NCBI GenBank assembly: GCA_023427125.1
Contig: JAEZBP010000913.1
Location: 1-9,896 of the forward strand
Source: Pseudomonadota bacterium
Lineage (GTDB): Bacteria; Myxococcota_A; Polyangia; Polyangiales; Sandaracinaceae
Length of the DNA stretch: 9,896 nt
Direction: 5' to 3'
Part shown: positions 1 to 7,109 of the stretch, one piece after another
Layout of the letters: every line of letters starts with the position of its first letter
Numbering within the stretch: position 1 is the stretch's first letter
Made by a program: the position numbers and the translations under genes
Notes under the pieces: generated by a model
Databases searched by the model: none
Seen by the model: the letters and a program-made list of their open reading frames with translations, nothing else
Told to the model about the DNA's origin: nothing

Positions 1-70
1 AGCATCGGACGTACGGCCAATGGTTCCGGCGAGATGCGGTGTGACACGGCGCACTCGTGAATCATCCGGG
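1..70. other. Short stretch downstream of iolH, no clear feature
   Basis: These 70 bases follow the iolH stop codon in the direction of transcription. I see no strong hairpin followed by a T-run, so no intrinsic terminator can be called. On the minus strand an ATG at 65-63, five bases after the iolH stop, opens a frame that stays open to the window edge and begins MIHECAVSHRISPEP. Its codons include ATT, TCA, CCA, TTG and GTA, which are rare in the neighbouring genes, so it is more likely non-coding than the start of another operon gene. The edge of the window prevents a decision. Confidence 0.4.
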
Positions 71-961
71 CTAGGTCCAGTAGCGGTCGATGTACTTCTG
101 GATCTCCTCGCGCATGAAGCGCGACGACTCGATCGCCCGCTCTTCCCACGCGAAGACGCAGCTCGTCACGATGCCGTCGAAGCCGACGTCGTGGAGGGTT
201 CGGAAGAAGAGATCCCAGTCGATCTCGCCCTGGCCGATGTCGAGGTGCTGGTGGACGCGCACCGTGGACCCGGGCGGGTTGACGATGTAGCGGAGGCCTG
301 ACGAGGCGCGATGGTTCATCGTGTCGGCGACGTGCACGTGGCTCAGCACCGGGGCCGCCTTGCGGAGCATCGCCTCCATGTCTCCGCCGAGGTGGAAGGT
401 GTGCGGCGCGCAGTAGAGATAGCGGACGCTCTTGCTGCCAATCATGTGGATCATGTCGACGGCGGCGTCATTCGCCTCGACGAAGTCCTCGGGGTGAGGC
501 TCGAGCGCGAGCGTGATCCCCTCCCGCTCGAAGACGGGCACGAGCTCCTCCATCGAGCGCCAGAAGGCCGCCTCGCTCGCCTCGGCCATCGCCCGCGCCT
601 GGCACGCGCACGCGCCCGGCGACGGCCCGCGGGTGAGCTCGGAGTTCATCGTGTCGCAGCCGAGCTCGACCGCGACCTCGATGGCCTTCTTCCAGTACCT
701 CACGGCGGCGCGGCGCTCGTCCTCGTTCGGGCTCGCCCACCGGTACATCGGGAGCAGCGAGGCGATCCGAACGCCGGCCTCGGCGAGATCTCGCTTGAGC
801 TCCGCGACGCGCGCGGGATAGGCGCGAGGGTGCACCCACCACTCGAAGAAGTCCGAGCGCGGCGAGAGCTCGATGTGCTCGTAGCCGAGCTCGCGCGCGA
901 GCCGAGCGGTCTCTCGCAGGGAGAGGTGGCGGTGCATGTAGGGATCGAGCGCGATCTTCAT
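71..961 (-). CDS. iolH: IolH-like sugar phosphate isomerase/epimerase of inositol catabolism
   Basis: The 296-residue protein is a TIM-barrel enzyme of the sugar phosphate isomerase/epimerase (AP endonuclease 2-like) superfamily. It matches what I recall of Bacillus IolH closely in several blocks: IELSPRSDF (30-38), LLPMYRWASP (69-78), AVRYWKKAIEVAVELGCDTM (86-105), CAPHTFHL (184-191), HVHVADT (208-214), SSGLRYIVNPPGS (220-232) and VHQHLDIGQGEI (236-247). The histidines and acids in EPH (154-156), HTFH, HVHVAD and HQHLD are the likely metal ligands. The reaction of IolH is not firmly established as far as I know; the gene is a regular companion of iol operons. The start is well supported: ATG overlaps the stop of the transaldolase gene as ATGA and has a perfect AAGGAGG five bases upstream. 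A small Cys-containing insertion (CAC, 118-120) is absent from the Bacillus protein as I recall it. It is the last clear gene of the operon. Confidence 0.9.
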   Translation of the reverse strand: MKIALDPYMHRHLSLRETARLARELGYEHIELSPRSDFFEWWVHPRAYPARVAELKRDLAEAGVRIASLLPMYRWASPNEDERRAAVRYWKKAIEVAVELGCDTMNSELTRGPSPGACACQARAMAEASEAAFWRSMEELVPVFEREGITLALEPHPEDFVEANDAAVDMIHMIGSKSVRYLYCAPHTFHLGGDMEAMLRKAAPVLSHVHVADTMNHRASSGLRYIVNPPGSTVRVHQHLDIGQGEIDWDLFFRTLHDVGFDGIVTSCVFAWEERAIESSRFMREEIQKYIDRYWT

Positions 962-2010
962 GAGCGCCTCCTTTGCCGCGAGACGCGCGCGACGAGCTCC
1001 TGGTAGCCCGACTCGAACTGGCGGAGCGTCGCCACCGACGCACCGTAGTGTTCGAACTCTTCGGGCTGCATTCCGTCCTCCTCGTAGGCACGCACGAAGT
1101 CGGGGAAGTAGCGGGAGAGCTCGCTCATGATCGCCGAGCTCACCGGGTCGTCGATCGTGTTGGCCAGCGGCACCTCGCTCTCGTCGAACGCACGCCACCA
1201 CTTGTAGGGGATGCTCTGCACGAGCCCGTCGCCGATGAGCTCGCTCCATTGTCTGCGATGTCGATAGGCGGCCGCGACCAAGACGGGGCTCAAGCCTCGC
1301 TGGCGGAAGAGCGAGTAGGCTCGCTTGAAGATGGCGATCCCCGCCCAGTCGGCCGCGCCGGGATCCGCGAGCGAGAGCTCGGCGTCCTGCTGCCGCTTCA
1401 AATGATCGGCGACCCGGCCGACCATGATCGTCACGTAGGGGGTGAACGCCCTGTCTCGCGCGGAGCGGCGGCGCATCCCTCGCTCCATCGCCTCGGCCGC
1501 CGCGATCGCCTGCGACACGCTGAAGCTCACGGTCGCGTTGGTGCGGATGCCCTCCGCGCTGAGCACCTCGAGCGCGACGAGGCCCTCCTTGGTCAGCGGG
1601 ATCTTCACGGCGAGGTTCGGCGCGAGCGACGCGAGGCGCCGCGCTTGTTCGATCATCTGCTCGGGCGCTCGCGCGTGCTCGGGGTTGACCTGGACGTTGA
1701 GGACGCCCTTCGCGCCTCGGGTTCGCTCGAAGACCGGTAAGAGAAGTCGGCTCGCCTCGACGGCGATCGCCTCGATCCACCGCCACGCGAGCGCCTCGTC
1801 GGAGAGGCCCGGTTGATCGCGCTCGATCCGCGACAGGTGCGGAACCCAGGTGTCGGGATCCTCCGCCACCACGGTGGCGACGATCACGGGGTTCGAGGTC
1901 GCACCCACCGCGCCGTGCGCGACGGCCTCGGAGAGCTCGCGGAGATCGCACGAGTCGCTCCAGAAGTCGGCGCCGAGCCCGATCATCTCCTCGATCTTCC
2001 CCATCCTCAC
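958..2010 (-). CDS. Transaldolase-family (class I Schiff-base) aldolase in iol operon
   Basis: The 350-residue protein belongs to the transaldolase / fructose-6-phosphate aldolase family. Visible landmarks are SDSCD (18-22, Asp19 at the position of catalytic Asp17 of E. coli TalB), ATSNPVIV (37-44), LNVQVNPE (104-111), NLAVKIPLTKEGL (132-144) with the probable Schiff-base Lys136, GIRTNATVSFSVSQA (154-168) and TIMVGR (194-199), the phosphate-site arginine motif. The block around Lys136 resembles E. coli FSA (VVKVPVTAEGL), and the residue at TalB Glu96 is Gln107, as in FSA. About 100 residues at the C-terminus exceed the FSA core. The exact substrate is unknown; the operon suggests a step in inositol breakdown. 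The GTG at 2010 overlaps the iolE stop as GTGA; an in-frame ATG at 2004, with GGGGG seven bases upstream, is an equally plausible start. The stop overlaps iolH as ATGA. I am confident of the family, not the reaction. Confidence 0.88.
   Translation of the reverse strand: MRMGKIEEMIGLGADFWSDSCDLRELSEAVAHGAVGATSNPVIVATVVAEDPDTWVPHLSRIERDQPGLSDEALAWRWIEAIAVEASRLLLPVFERTRGAKGVLNVQVNPEHARAPEQMIEQARRLASLAPNLAVKIPLTKEGLVALEVLSAEGIRTNATVSFSVSQAIAAAEAMERGMRRRSARDRAFTPYVTIMVGRVADHLKRQQDAELSLADPGAADWAGIAIFKRAYSLFRQRGLSPVLVAAAYRHRRQWSELIGDGLVQSIPYKWWRAFDESEVPLANTIDDPVSSAIMSELSRYFPDFVRAYEEDGMQPEEFEHYGASVATLRQFESGYQELVARVSRQRRRS
967..973 (-). promoter_or_regulatory. Strong Shine-Dalgarno site of iolH
   Basis: On the minus strand the sequence AAGGAGG lies five bases before the ATG at 961, inside the 3' end of the upstream transaldolase-family gene. 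It is a full match to the anti-Shine-Dalgarno core and fixes the iolH start, although the same frame stays open far upstream. Confidence 0.8.
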
Positions 2011-2891
2011 ACCCCCAGAGAGCTGCGCACCGCCTCCCGCCCCTTCCTCGAGTACAGAAAGGGATCGGCCTTCTTCGGATCCTGCTCGGCCTCGACGACC
2101 AGCCAGCCCTCGTAGCGACCCCGTCGCAGCACCTCGAAGACCGCGGCGAAGTCGAGATCTCCGTCGCCGGGCACCGTGAACACTCCCTCGACGACCGCCT
2201 GGTAGAAGCTCGAGGGCGATCGCGTGAAGCGCTCGACGACCGGAGCGCGCACGTCCTTGAGGTGCACGAGCCCGATCCGATCGAGGAAGCGCTCGAAGAA
2301 GCGCGCCGGGTCATCGCCGGCGAAGCGGATGTGGCCGGTGTCGGCGGTCAACCGGACCTGCTCCGAGGTTCGCTCGACGAGCGCGCGCACCTGCTCCTCG
2401 TCCTGGATCAGCGTGCCCATGTGCGGGTGGTAGACGAGCTCGACGCCGTGCTCGCGCGCGCTCGCCGCCAAGCGCTCGATCCCCTGCGCGAGCCGATCCC
2501 ACTCCGAGCCCGAGAGCACGCTCGCCCCGCGGCGGAAGCCGAGCGGCGCGCCGCGATCCCGCTGCACCGACCTCGTCTGCTCCGCCACGACCGCGTAGCG
2601 GCCGCCGACCTTCGAGAGGAGCCTGACGAGCTCGCCGAACGCGCGCGCCTCCGCGTCTGCGCCCCGCGTGAGGACGTACGAGGGATACCACGCCGAGATC
2701 AGCTCGAGCCCGTGCGCGTCGAGCGCCGCCCGCAGCGCCGCCGGCTCGGTCGGGAAGCCGTGTCCGAGCTCGGTCCCGGCGAAGCCGGCCCTGCGGATCT
2801 CGGTGAGGCAGCGCGAGAGCCCGATGCCGTCGCCGAGCTCCGGGAAGTCGCCGTTCGACCACGCGATCGGGTTCACCCCCACCTTGATCAT
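2007..2891 (-). CDS. iolE: Inosose dehydratase (2-keto-myo-inositol dehydratase)
   Basis: IolE dehydrates 2-keto-myo-inositol (scyllo-inosose) to 3D-3,5/4-trihydroxycyclohexane-1,2-dione, the second step of the Bacillus-type pathway, using a divalent metal. The 294-residue cytosolic TIM-barrel protein has the family signatures NPIAWSN (7-13), GTELGHGFP (39-47), VVAEQTRSVQ (101-110), LVYHPHMGT (152-160), ADTGH (183-187), LVHLKDVR (208-215), GVFTVPGDG (236-244) and VVEAEQDP (265-272). Glu, Asp and His residues in the last several blocks are the expected metal ligands. Its length equals that of characterised IolE. The ATG at 2891 lies seven bases after the iolD stop, with GAGGG four bases upstream. 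The 3' end overlaps the transaldolase-family gene by four bases. Confidence 0.95.
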   Translation of the reverse strand: MIKVGVNPIAWSNGDFPELGDGIGLSRCLTEIRRAGFAGTELGHGFPTEPAALRAALDAHGLELISAWYPSYVLTRGADAEARAFGELVRLLSKVGGRYAVVAEQTRSVQRDRGAPLGFRRGASVLSGSEWDRLAQGIERLAASAREHGVELVYHPHMGTLIQDEEQVRALVERTSEQVRLTADTGHIRFAGDDPARFFERFLDRIGLVHLKDVRAPVVERFTRSPSSFYQAVVEGVFTVPGDGDLDFAAVFEVLRRGRYEGWLVVEAEQDPKKADPFLYSRKGREAVRSSLGV

Positions 2892-2898
2892 CAGGCCC

Positions 2899-4782
2899 TC
2901 ACCCCAGGAAGCGCTGCCGCGCCCTCTCGCGCTCGTACTGCCCTCTCGCCTCCATCACCGCCGGCTCGCCCGAGACCTCCGCCACCGGCACGTCCCACCA
3001 CCCGAAGGTGGGGATCTGCGCGTAGGGATCGATCGGGACGTAGATCAGCACGCTCGCCGCCTCGCGCTCGGCCGCCTCGAGGGCGATGGCGAGCTCGCGC
3101 TCGGTGCGTGCGGTCCGCGCAACCAGGCCGAGGCTCTCGGCGTGCCGGACGAAGTCCACCGCCATGGGCTCCCCCTCGAGCCCTCCGCCCGGCGCGCGGT
3201 AGCGCAGCTCGTTGCCGAAGCTCCTGCCGCCGCACGAGCGCTGGAGGCCGTGGATGCACTGATAGCCGTGGTTGTCGAGCAAGAGGACAGTGATCTTCAG
3301 CCCCTCTTGCCGCGCCGTGAGCAGCTCGGCGTTCAGCATGAGGTAGCTGCCGTCGCCGACGAGCGCGTAGACCTCGCGTTCGGGCGCGGCCATCTTCACG
3401 CCGAGCGCCCCGGCGATCTCGTAGCCCATGCAGGAGTACGCGTACTCGGAGTGGTAGTCGTGCTCGGTGCGGCTCCTCCAGAGCTTCTGGAGATCGCCCG
3501 GCAGGCTCCCCGCCGCGTGCACGATCGTGGCGCGCTCGCCGACGTGCTCGTTCACGATCCGGATCACCTGCGCCTGCCTCAGCTTGTCGCCCTCACGCGG
3601 CGCCTCGGGCTCGAGCCTCGACGAGACGATCTCGGCGTGGAGCGCGTCCCACGACGCCTTGGCTCTGGCGATCTCGCTCGCGTACTCCTCGGCGATGCGC
3701 GCGCCCTCGAGGAGCGGCGCGAGCTGAGCGAGGACCGCGCGCACGTCGCCACGGAGCGCGAGCGCGCCGTGCTTGTGCGCATCCATCGCGTTGACGTTCA
3801 CGCCAATGAGCTGGACGGCATCATCCTGAAAGATGGTCTTCGACGCGGTGGTGAAGTCGCCGAGGCGCGTGCCGAGGCAGAGGACGAGGTCCGCGCGCTC
3901 GGCGATCTCGTTGGCCGCCGCGGTCCCGCTGACGCCGAGCGCGCCGAGGGCGCTCGGGTGCGCGTCGGGGAGCGAGCCCTTGCCCGCGTGGGTGACGGCG
4001 ACGGGGATGCCGGTGAGCTCGCTCAGCGCGCGCAGCGCCGGCGCGGCCTCCGAGTAGTACACGCCGCCACCGGCGATGATCAGCGGCCGGCGCGCCGAGC
4101 GGATCGCGTGCGCGGCCGCCTCGACGCTCCTTGCGGGCGCCTCGAGGCGGTCCTGGGCAAACACGCGCTTCCCGAAGAAGCGCAGCGGGAACGGATGGGC
4201 CTCGGCCTGGACATCCTCGGGGAGGCAGATGGTGACGGCGCCCCGCTCGGCGGGATCGGCGAGGACGCGCATCGCCTCGGGCAGCGAGGCGAGCAGCTGC
4301 TCGGGGCGCTGGATGCGGTCCCAGTACCTCGACACCGGGCGAAAGCAGTCGTTGACGCTGACGTCTTGGCTGAGCGAGTGCTCGAGCTGCTGGAGCACCG
4401 GCGCCGGACGGCGGCTCGCGAAGACGTCGCCCGGCAAGAGCAGCACCGGCAGGCGGTTGGCCGTCGCCCCCGCGGCGCCGGTGATCATGTTGGTCGCCCC
4501 GGGCCCGACCGACGAGGTGCACGCGAGCGTGCCGAGCCCACGCCGCGTCTTGGCGTAGGCGCTCGCCGCGTGGACCATGCCTTGCTCGTTCTTGCCTTGC
4601 AGGAAGGGCAGCTCGGGCCCGCCGTGCTCGCAGAGCGCCTGCCCGATCCCGCTCACGTTCCCGTGTCCGAAGATGCCGAAGACGCCATTGACGAGCCGGT
4701 GCTCGACGCCATCGCGCGCGATGTACTGCGCTTTCAAGAACCGCACGAGCGCGGCCGCGACGGTGAGCTCAACCGTCTCCAT
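2899..4782 (-). CDS. iolD: 3D-(3,5/4)-trihydroxycyclohexane-1,2-dione hydrolase (ThDP-dependent)
   Basis: IolD hydrolytically opens the trihydroxycyclohexanedione ring to 5-deoxy-glucuronate, using thiamine diphosphate and Mg2+. The 627-residue protein has the three-domain layout of the acetolactate-synthase-like family: an N-terminal pyrimidine-binding domain with the catalytic glutamate in GKNEQGM (Glu66), a central domain around IIAGGGVYYSEAA (235-247), and a C-terminal pyrophosphate-binding domain with GDGSYLM (from 476) and the LLLDNHGYQC block (500-509) closing the metal site. SEYAYSCMGYEIAG is typical of IolD. The length fits the family (about 635). The frame stays open upstream to 4959, but the ATG at 4782 starts the conserved region and has GGAGG seven bases before it. 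It overlaps the 3' end of iolB by 14 bases and is followed after seven bases by iolE. Confidence 0.96.
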   Translation of the reverse strand: METVELTVAAALVRFLKAQYIARDGVEHRLVNGVFGIFGHGNVSGIGQALCEHGGPELPFLQGKNEQGMVHAASAYAKTRRGLGTLACTSSVGPGATNMITGAAGATANRLPVLLLPGDVFASRRPAPVLQQLEHSLSQDVSVNDCFRPVSRYWDRIQRPEQLLASLPEAMRVLADPAERGAVTICLPEDVQAEAHPFPLRFFGKRVFAQDRLEAPARSVEAAAHAIRSARRPLIIAGGGVYYSEAAPALRALSELTGIPVAVTHAGKGSLPDAHPSALGALGVSGTAAANEIAERADLVLCLGTRLGDFTTASKTIFQDDAVQLIGVNVNAMDAHKHGALALRGDVRAVLAQLAPLLEGARIAEEYASEIARAKASWDALHAEIVSSRLEPEAPREGDKLRQAQVIRIVNEHVGERATIVHAAGSLPGDLQKLWRSRTEHDYHSEYAYSCMGYEIAGALGVKMAAPEREVYALVGDGSYLMLNAELLTARQEGLKITVLLLDNHGYQCIHGLQRSCGGRSFGNELRYRAPGGGLEGEPMAVDFVRHAESLGLVARTARTERELAIALEAAEREAASVLIYVPIDPYAQIPTFGWWDVPVAEVSGEPAVMEARGQYERERARQRFLG

Positions 4783-5593
4783 GGGCCGGCCTCCACCCTT
4801 GGTTCTTCGGATCGAGCAGCCAGCGGTGCTCGGGGGTGAACTCGAAGCCTCGATAGGGTCGATCGGGCAGGTGCTTGACGATCCAGAGGTAGTACATGCC
4901 GTAGCCGGGCGCCGACACCTGGGCGTGCGTCTCACCGCCCATGATCTTAAGGGTGTCACCGGGGCCGACCTTCAGGACGGAATCGTCGAGCTCGGCGTGG
5001 CCGTAGCCCTGCGGCTCGGTGAAGCGGTAGTGATAGAGCTCGGGCTGCGCGTGGTGATGGGGCGGGTAGCTCGACCAGCGGCCCGGGTAGCTCACGACCT
5101 CGCCGACCACGAGCTTCGACTCCGGCCGCTCGTTCCAGTCGAAGACGAGCCGCACGTCGCGGACGCACATCTCCTGCGCGAGGCCCTGGCCGCGCCGCTC
5201 CGGCGCCAGCGCCTCAGGCAGGAAGAGCCGCGGCGCGAAGGCTCGCTCGTTGGCTGCGCGCACCACCGCCCACTCCGACTCGTCGCGCGAGTCGATCGTG
5301 AGCGTCGTCTTCGCGGCGAGCGAGAGCGCGGTGGGCAGCTCGTCGAAGAGGGACGCGCGATGGACGTGATGGGCCTCGCCGGCGAACGTGAGCGTGGCCT
5401 CGCCGCCCAAGAGGATCCAGACCGACTCCTTGTCGTGCCGCTCTTCGCGTCGCTCGCCGGCGCCGAGACGCACGATGGCGAAGTCGAAGCCGACCGAGTC
5501 GACGGCGTCATCCTCACGGACGATGGAAGTCTCGCCGCGTCGAGAGCCTCCGCGACGCGCGCGGATCAGCCGCCCCTCCATCATCGCCCTCAT
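4769..5593 (-). CDS. iolB: 5-deoxy-glucuronate isomerase, KduI/IolB family
   Basis: IolB isomerises 5-deoxy-glucuronate to 2-deoxy-5-keto-gluconate, the step after IolD. The 274-residue protein is a bicupin of the KduI/IolB family. The C-terminal cupin carries WSSYPPHHHAQPELYHYRF (173-191) with metal-ligand candidates His179, His181 and Glu185, then GGETHAQVSAPGYGMYYLW (219-237) with His223, and ends with EHRWLLDPKNQGW (255-267). The long acidic loop that Bacillus IolB has between the HxH and the following Glu, as I remember it, is missing, so this is a divergent or shorter-loop subtype, but its operon position beside iolD and iolE supports the role. The ATG at 5593 overlaps the aminotransferase stop as ATGA; in-frame ATGs three and four codons later are alternatives. 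The 3' end overlaps iolD by 14 bases. Confidence 0.87.
   Translation of the reverse strand: MRAMMEGRLIRARRGGSRRGETSIVREDDAVDSVGFDFAIVRLGAGERREERHDKESVWILLGGEATLTFAGEAHHVHRASLFDELPTALSLAAKTTLTIDSRDESEWAVVRAANERAFAPRLFLPEALAPERRGQGLAQEMCVRDVRLVFDWNERPESKLVVGEVVSYPGRWSSYPPHHHAQPELYHYRFTEPQGYGHAELDDSVLKVGPGDTLKIMGGETHAQVSAPGYGMYYLWIVKHLPDRPYRGFEFTPEHRWLLDPKNQGWRPAHGDG
4790..4794 (-). promoter_or_regulatory. Shine-Dalgarno site deciding the iolD start
   Basis: GGAGG on the minus strand sits seven bases before the ATG at 4782, within the last codons of iolB. It selects this internal ATG over the upstream open part of the frame, whose translation is Ser/Pro/Arg-rich shadow sequence. Confidence 0.75.
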
Positions 5594-6777
5594 CCCCTCA
5601 GCGCGGCGTTGATCTGCGCGGCGACCCGCTCGATCTCATGGGCTGGTGAGTCGATGTTGATCCCGAAGCCTGCGCCGAGACCGCCATCGACCACGCCGAC
5701 GCTGACGTTCATCGAGCGCTCGAGCAGCGAGTCGGTCCTCGGGAGCGTCCCCTTCGCCGCCGGCTGGCCCAGGCCGCGCATCTTCTCGATGAAGTGCTCC
5801 ATGTTGGAGTACACGTGCCAGCCGCTCTCCGCGACCGACTTGGTCCCGAGGCGCTCGATCACGCGGCGCGCCTCTCGATGGTCCTCGAAGATCAGCGTCA
5901 GCACCGTCCCGCACTCCCCCTCGGGATCGTGGATCGCCCGCAGGCGATAGGTCCCGGTCGGCTCGAGGAGGCTCGCGAGCGCGCGCTTCTTGGCGCGGAG
6001 CGCCGACGTGATCGCGTCGAGCTTGCGGAGCTGCGCGAGCGCGACCGCGCCGGTGAGCTCGTTGATGCGCAGGTTCATCCCCATGATCGTGCGCGCGCCG
6101 ATCTCGACGCCGGCGCGGGCCGGCGAGTGGCCCTGGTCATGGAGCGCGAACGCCCGTCGGTAGAGGTCCGGGTCGCTGGTGACGAGGAGCCCGCCGTCGC
6201 CGGCGGTGATCGTCTTGAAGTAGTTCAGCGAGAAGGCGCCGAGGTGCCCGTACGTCCCCACGCGGCGCCCGCGGTAGGAGGCGCCGAGCGCCTGACAGCC
6301 GTCCTCGAGCACCGCGAGATCGTGGCGGCGCGCGACCTCCACGATGGGCGCGAGATCACAGGGCGCGCCCATCATGTGCACCGGGACGATCGCCTTGGTG
6401 CGCGCGGTGATCCGCTGCTCGAGATCTCGAGGGTCGATGCCGAGGCTCTCGTCCACCTCGGTGAGGACGGGCGTCGCCCCCGTGAAGATCACGGCGGAGT
6501 AGGTCGCGACGAAGGTGTAGCCGGGCACCAGCACCTCGTCGCCGGGACCGATCCCGAGCGCGGCGAGCGCCGTCCAGAGCGCGCCCGTCCCCGAGCTCAG
6601 CGCCAGCGCGTGCGAGGCTCCCGAGTAGCGCGCGAACTCCTCCTCGAGCTGCAAGACCTTGCGCTTGAAGCGCGGGTCGTCGGGATCGCCGTAGCGCGAG
6701 AGGTAGCCCGACTCCATGACGTCGAGCACCTCGCGCCGCTCTTCTTCACCGATCCAGTAGCTGCCGGGTCCTGACAT
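5590..6777 (-). CDS. DegT/DnrJ/EryC1/StrS-family PLP-dependent aminotransferase
   Basis: The 395-residue protein is a fold-type I, PLP-dependent sugar aminotransferase. It shows the N-terminal IGEEERREVLDVMESG block, SSGTGAL (phosphate-cup residues near 63-65), the PGYTFVATYSA block, LEDGCQALGASY (157-168, with the PLP-stacking/pyridine-binding Asp159 and Gln162) and AFSLNYFKTITAGDGG with the probable Schiff-base Lys188. The C-terminal part has WHVYSNMEHF and an SMNVSVG segment near the end. The overall pattern resembles KdnA- or StsC-like members; the amino acceptor cannot be read from sequence. ATG 6777 is chosen because the family's conserved N-terminus begins there; GTG 6816 would add 13 atypical residues. 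The visible Shine-Dalgarno signal is weak. Its stop overlaps the iolB start as ATGA, so it is the first gene of the iol run. scyllo-Inosose, an intermediate of this pathway, is a known substrate type for this family. Confidence 0.9.
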   Translation of the reverse strand: MSGPGSYWIGEEERREVLDVMESGYLSRYGDPDDPRFKRKVLQLEEEFARYSGASHALALSSGTGALWTALAALGIGPGDEVLVPGYTFVATYSAVIFTGATPVLTEVDESLGIDPRDLEQRITARTKAIVPVHMMGAPCDLAPIVEVARRHDLAVLEDGCQALGASYRGRRVGTYGHLGAFSLNYFKTITAGDGGLLVTSDPDLYRRAFALHDQGHSPARAGVEIGARTIMGMNLRINELTGAVALAQLRKLDAITSALRAKKRALASLLEPTGTYRLRAIHDPEGECGTVLTLIFEDHREARRVIERLGTKSVAESGWHVYSNMEHFIEKMRGLGQPAAKGTLPRTDSLLERSMNVSVGVVDGGLGAGFGINIDSPAHEIERVAAQINAALRG

Positions 6778-6847
6778 GGCCACGAGGCCCCTAGGCACCT
6801 CGCGGCGCGCGCCCACGCTCGCAGGCGCAGACGGCTCGATCGGGGAC

Positions 6848-7066
6848 TCAGCCCTCGAGCTCGAGGCCGAGCTCGCCGATCACCGCGTCGAGCTCTGCTG
6901 CCAGAGCGTCGGTCGTCACCAGCGTGATCGTTCCGTCGCCCGCGCCGTGCAGGTTCGCGAGCCCGTCGTGCGCCTCGAGCACGTAGCGCAGCCACGCGAC
7001 CTCCTCGCGCGCCACTCGCACCCGCCGGCTCGTCAGCCCGGCCCCGAGGATCGGCTCATCGGACAC
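6848..7066 (-). CDS. Small DUF4911-like protein
   Basis: The 72-residue protein has a core, REEVAWLRYVLEAHDGLANL (20-39), followed by a TITLVTTDALAAELDAVI block, which resembles the DUF4911 pattern of a Leu/Arg/Phe-rich helix ending in an 'EahdGla' turn, a short beta segment and a C-terminal helix. I recall this family from Deltaproteobacteria; it has no established function. Start choice is uncertain: no ATG in this frame follows the hydrolase stop at 7110, so GTG at 7066 is preferred. The ATG at 7204 would add a Ser/Ala/Pro/Thr-rich segment that is just the shadow of the hydrolase gene. A weak AGG lies nine bases before the GTG. It follows the upstream hydrolase by 43 bases and is separated from the aminotransferase by 70 bases with no recognisable promoter or terminator. 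Confidence 0.6.
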   Translation of the reverse strand: MSDEPILGAGLTSRRVRVAREEVAWLRYVLEAHDGLANLHGAGDGTITLVTTDALAAELDAVIGELGLELEG

Positions 7067-7109
7067 GACGGGAGCCTGCGGAGCGCGCGGGCGCGGCGCA
7101 AGCGAGGCG

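Noticed and set aside
1..65. Possible partial gene on the minus strand starting five bases after iolH
   Set aside because: Only 21 codons are visible, codon choice (ATT, TCA, CCA, TTG, GTA) differs from the neighbours, and the translation is not recognisable. It cannot be ruled out without sequence to the left.
962..2314. N-terminal extension of the iolH frame across the transaldolase-family gene into iolE
   Set aside because: The added sequence is Arg/Gly/Ala-rich shadow translation. The true start at 961 has AAGGAGG and an ATGA overlap, and begins the conserved IolH sequence.
2668..4839. Very long plus-strand open frame (723 codons) opposite iolE and iolD
   Set aside because: It is antisense to two well-recognised genes, its translation is Arg/Ala/Glu/Leu/Val-rich without any domain pattern, and such frames are expected where third codon positions are almost always G or C.
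4783..4959. N-terminal extension of iolD upstream of 4782
   Set aside because: The extra 59 residues have no IolD similarity and lie over iolB; GGAGG precedes the ATG at 4782.
6778..6847. Possible iol promoter or regulator site upstream of the aminotransferase
   Set aside because: The 70-base gap contains no recognisable -35/-10 pair, repeat or operator-like inverted repeat. A promoter may exist but is not supported by sequence.
6853..6866. Perfect 14-base palindrome CCTCGAGCTCGAGG
   Set aside because: It lies in the last codons of the small protein and arises from alternating CTC and GAG codons (Leu-Glu-Leu-Glu). It has no loop or T-run, so it is not called as an operator or terminator.
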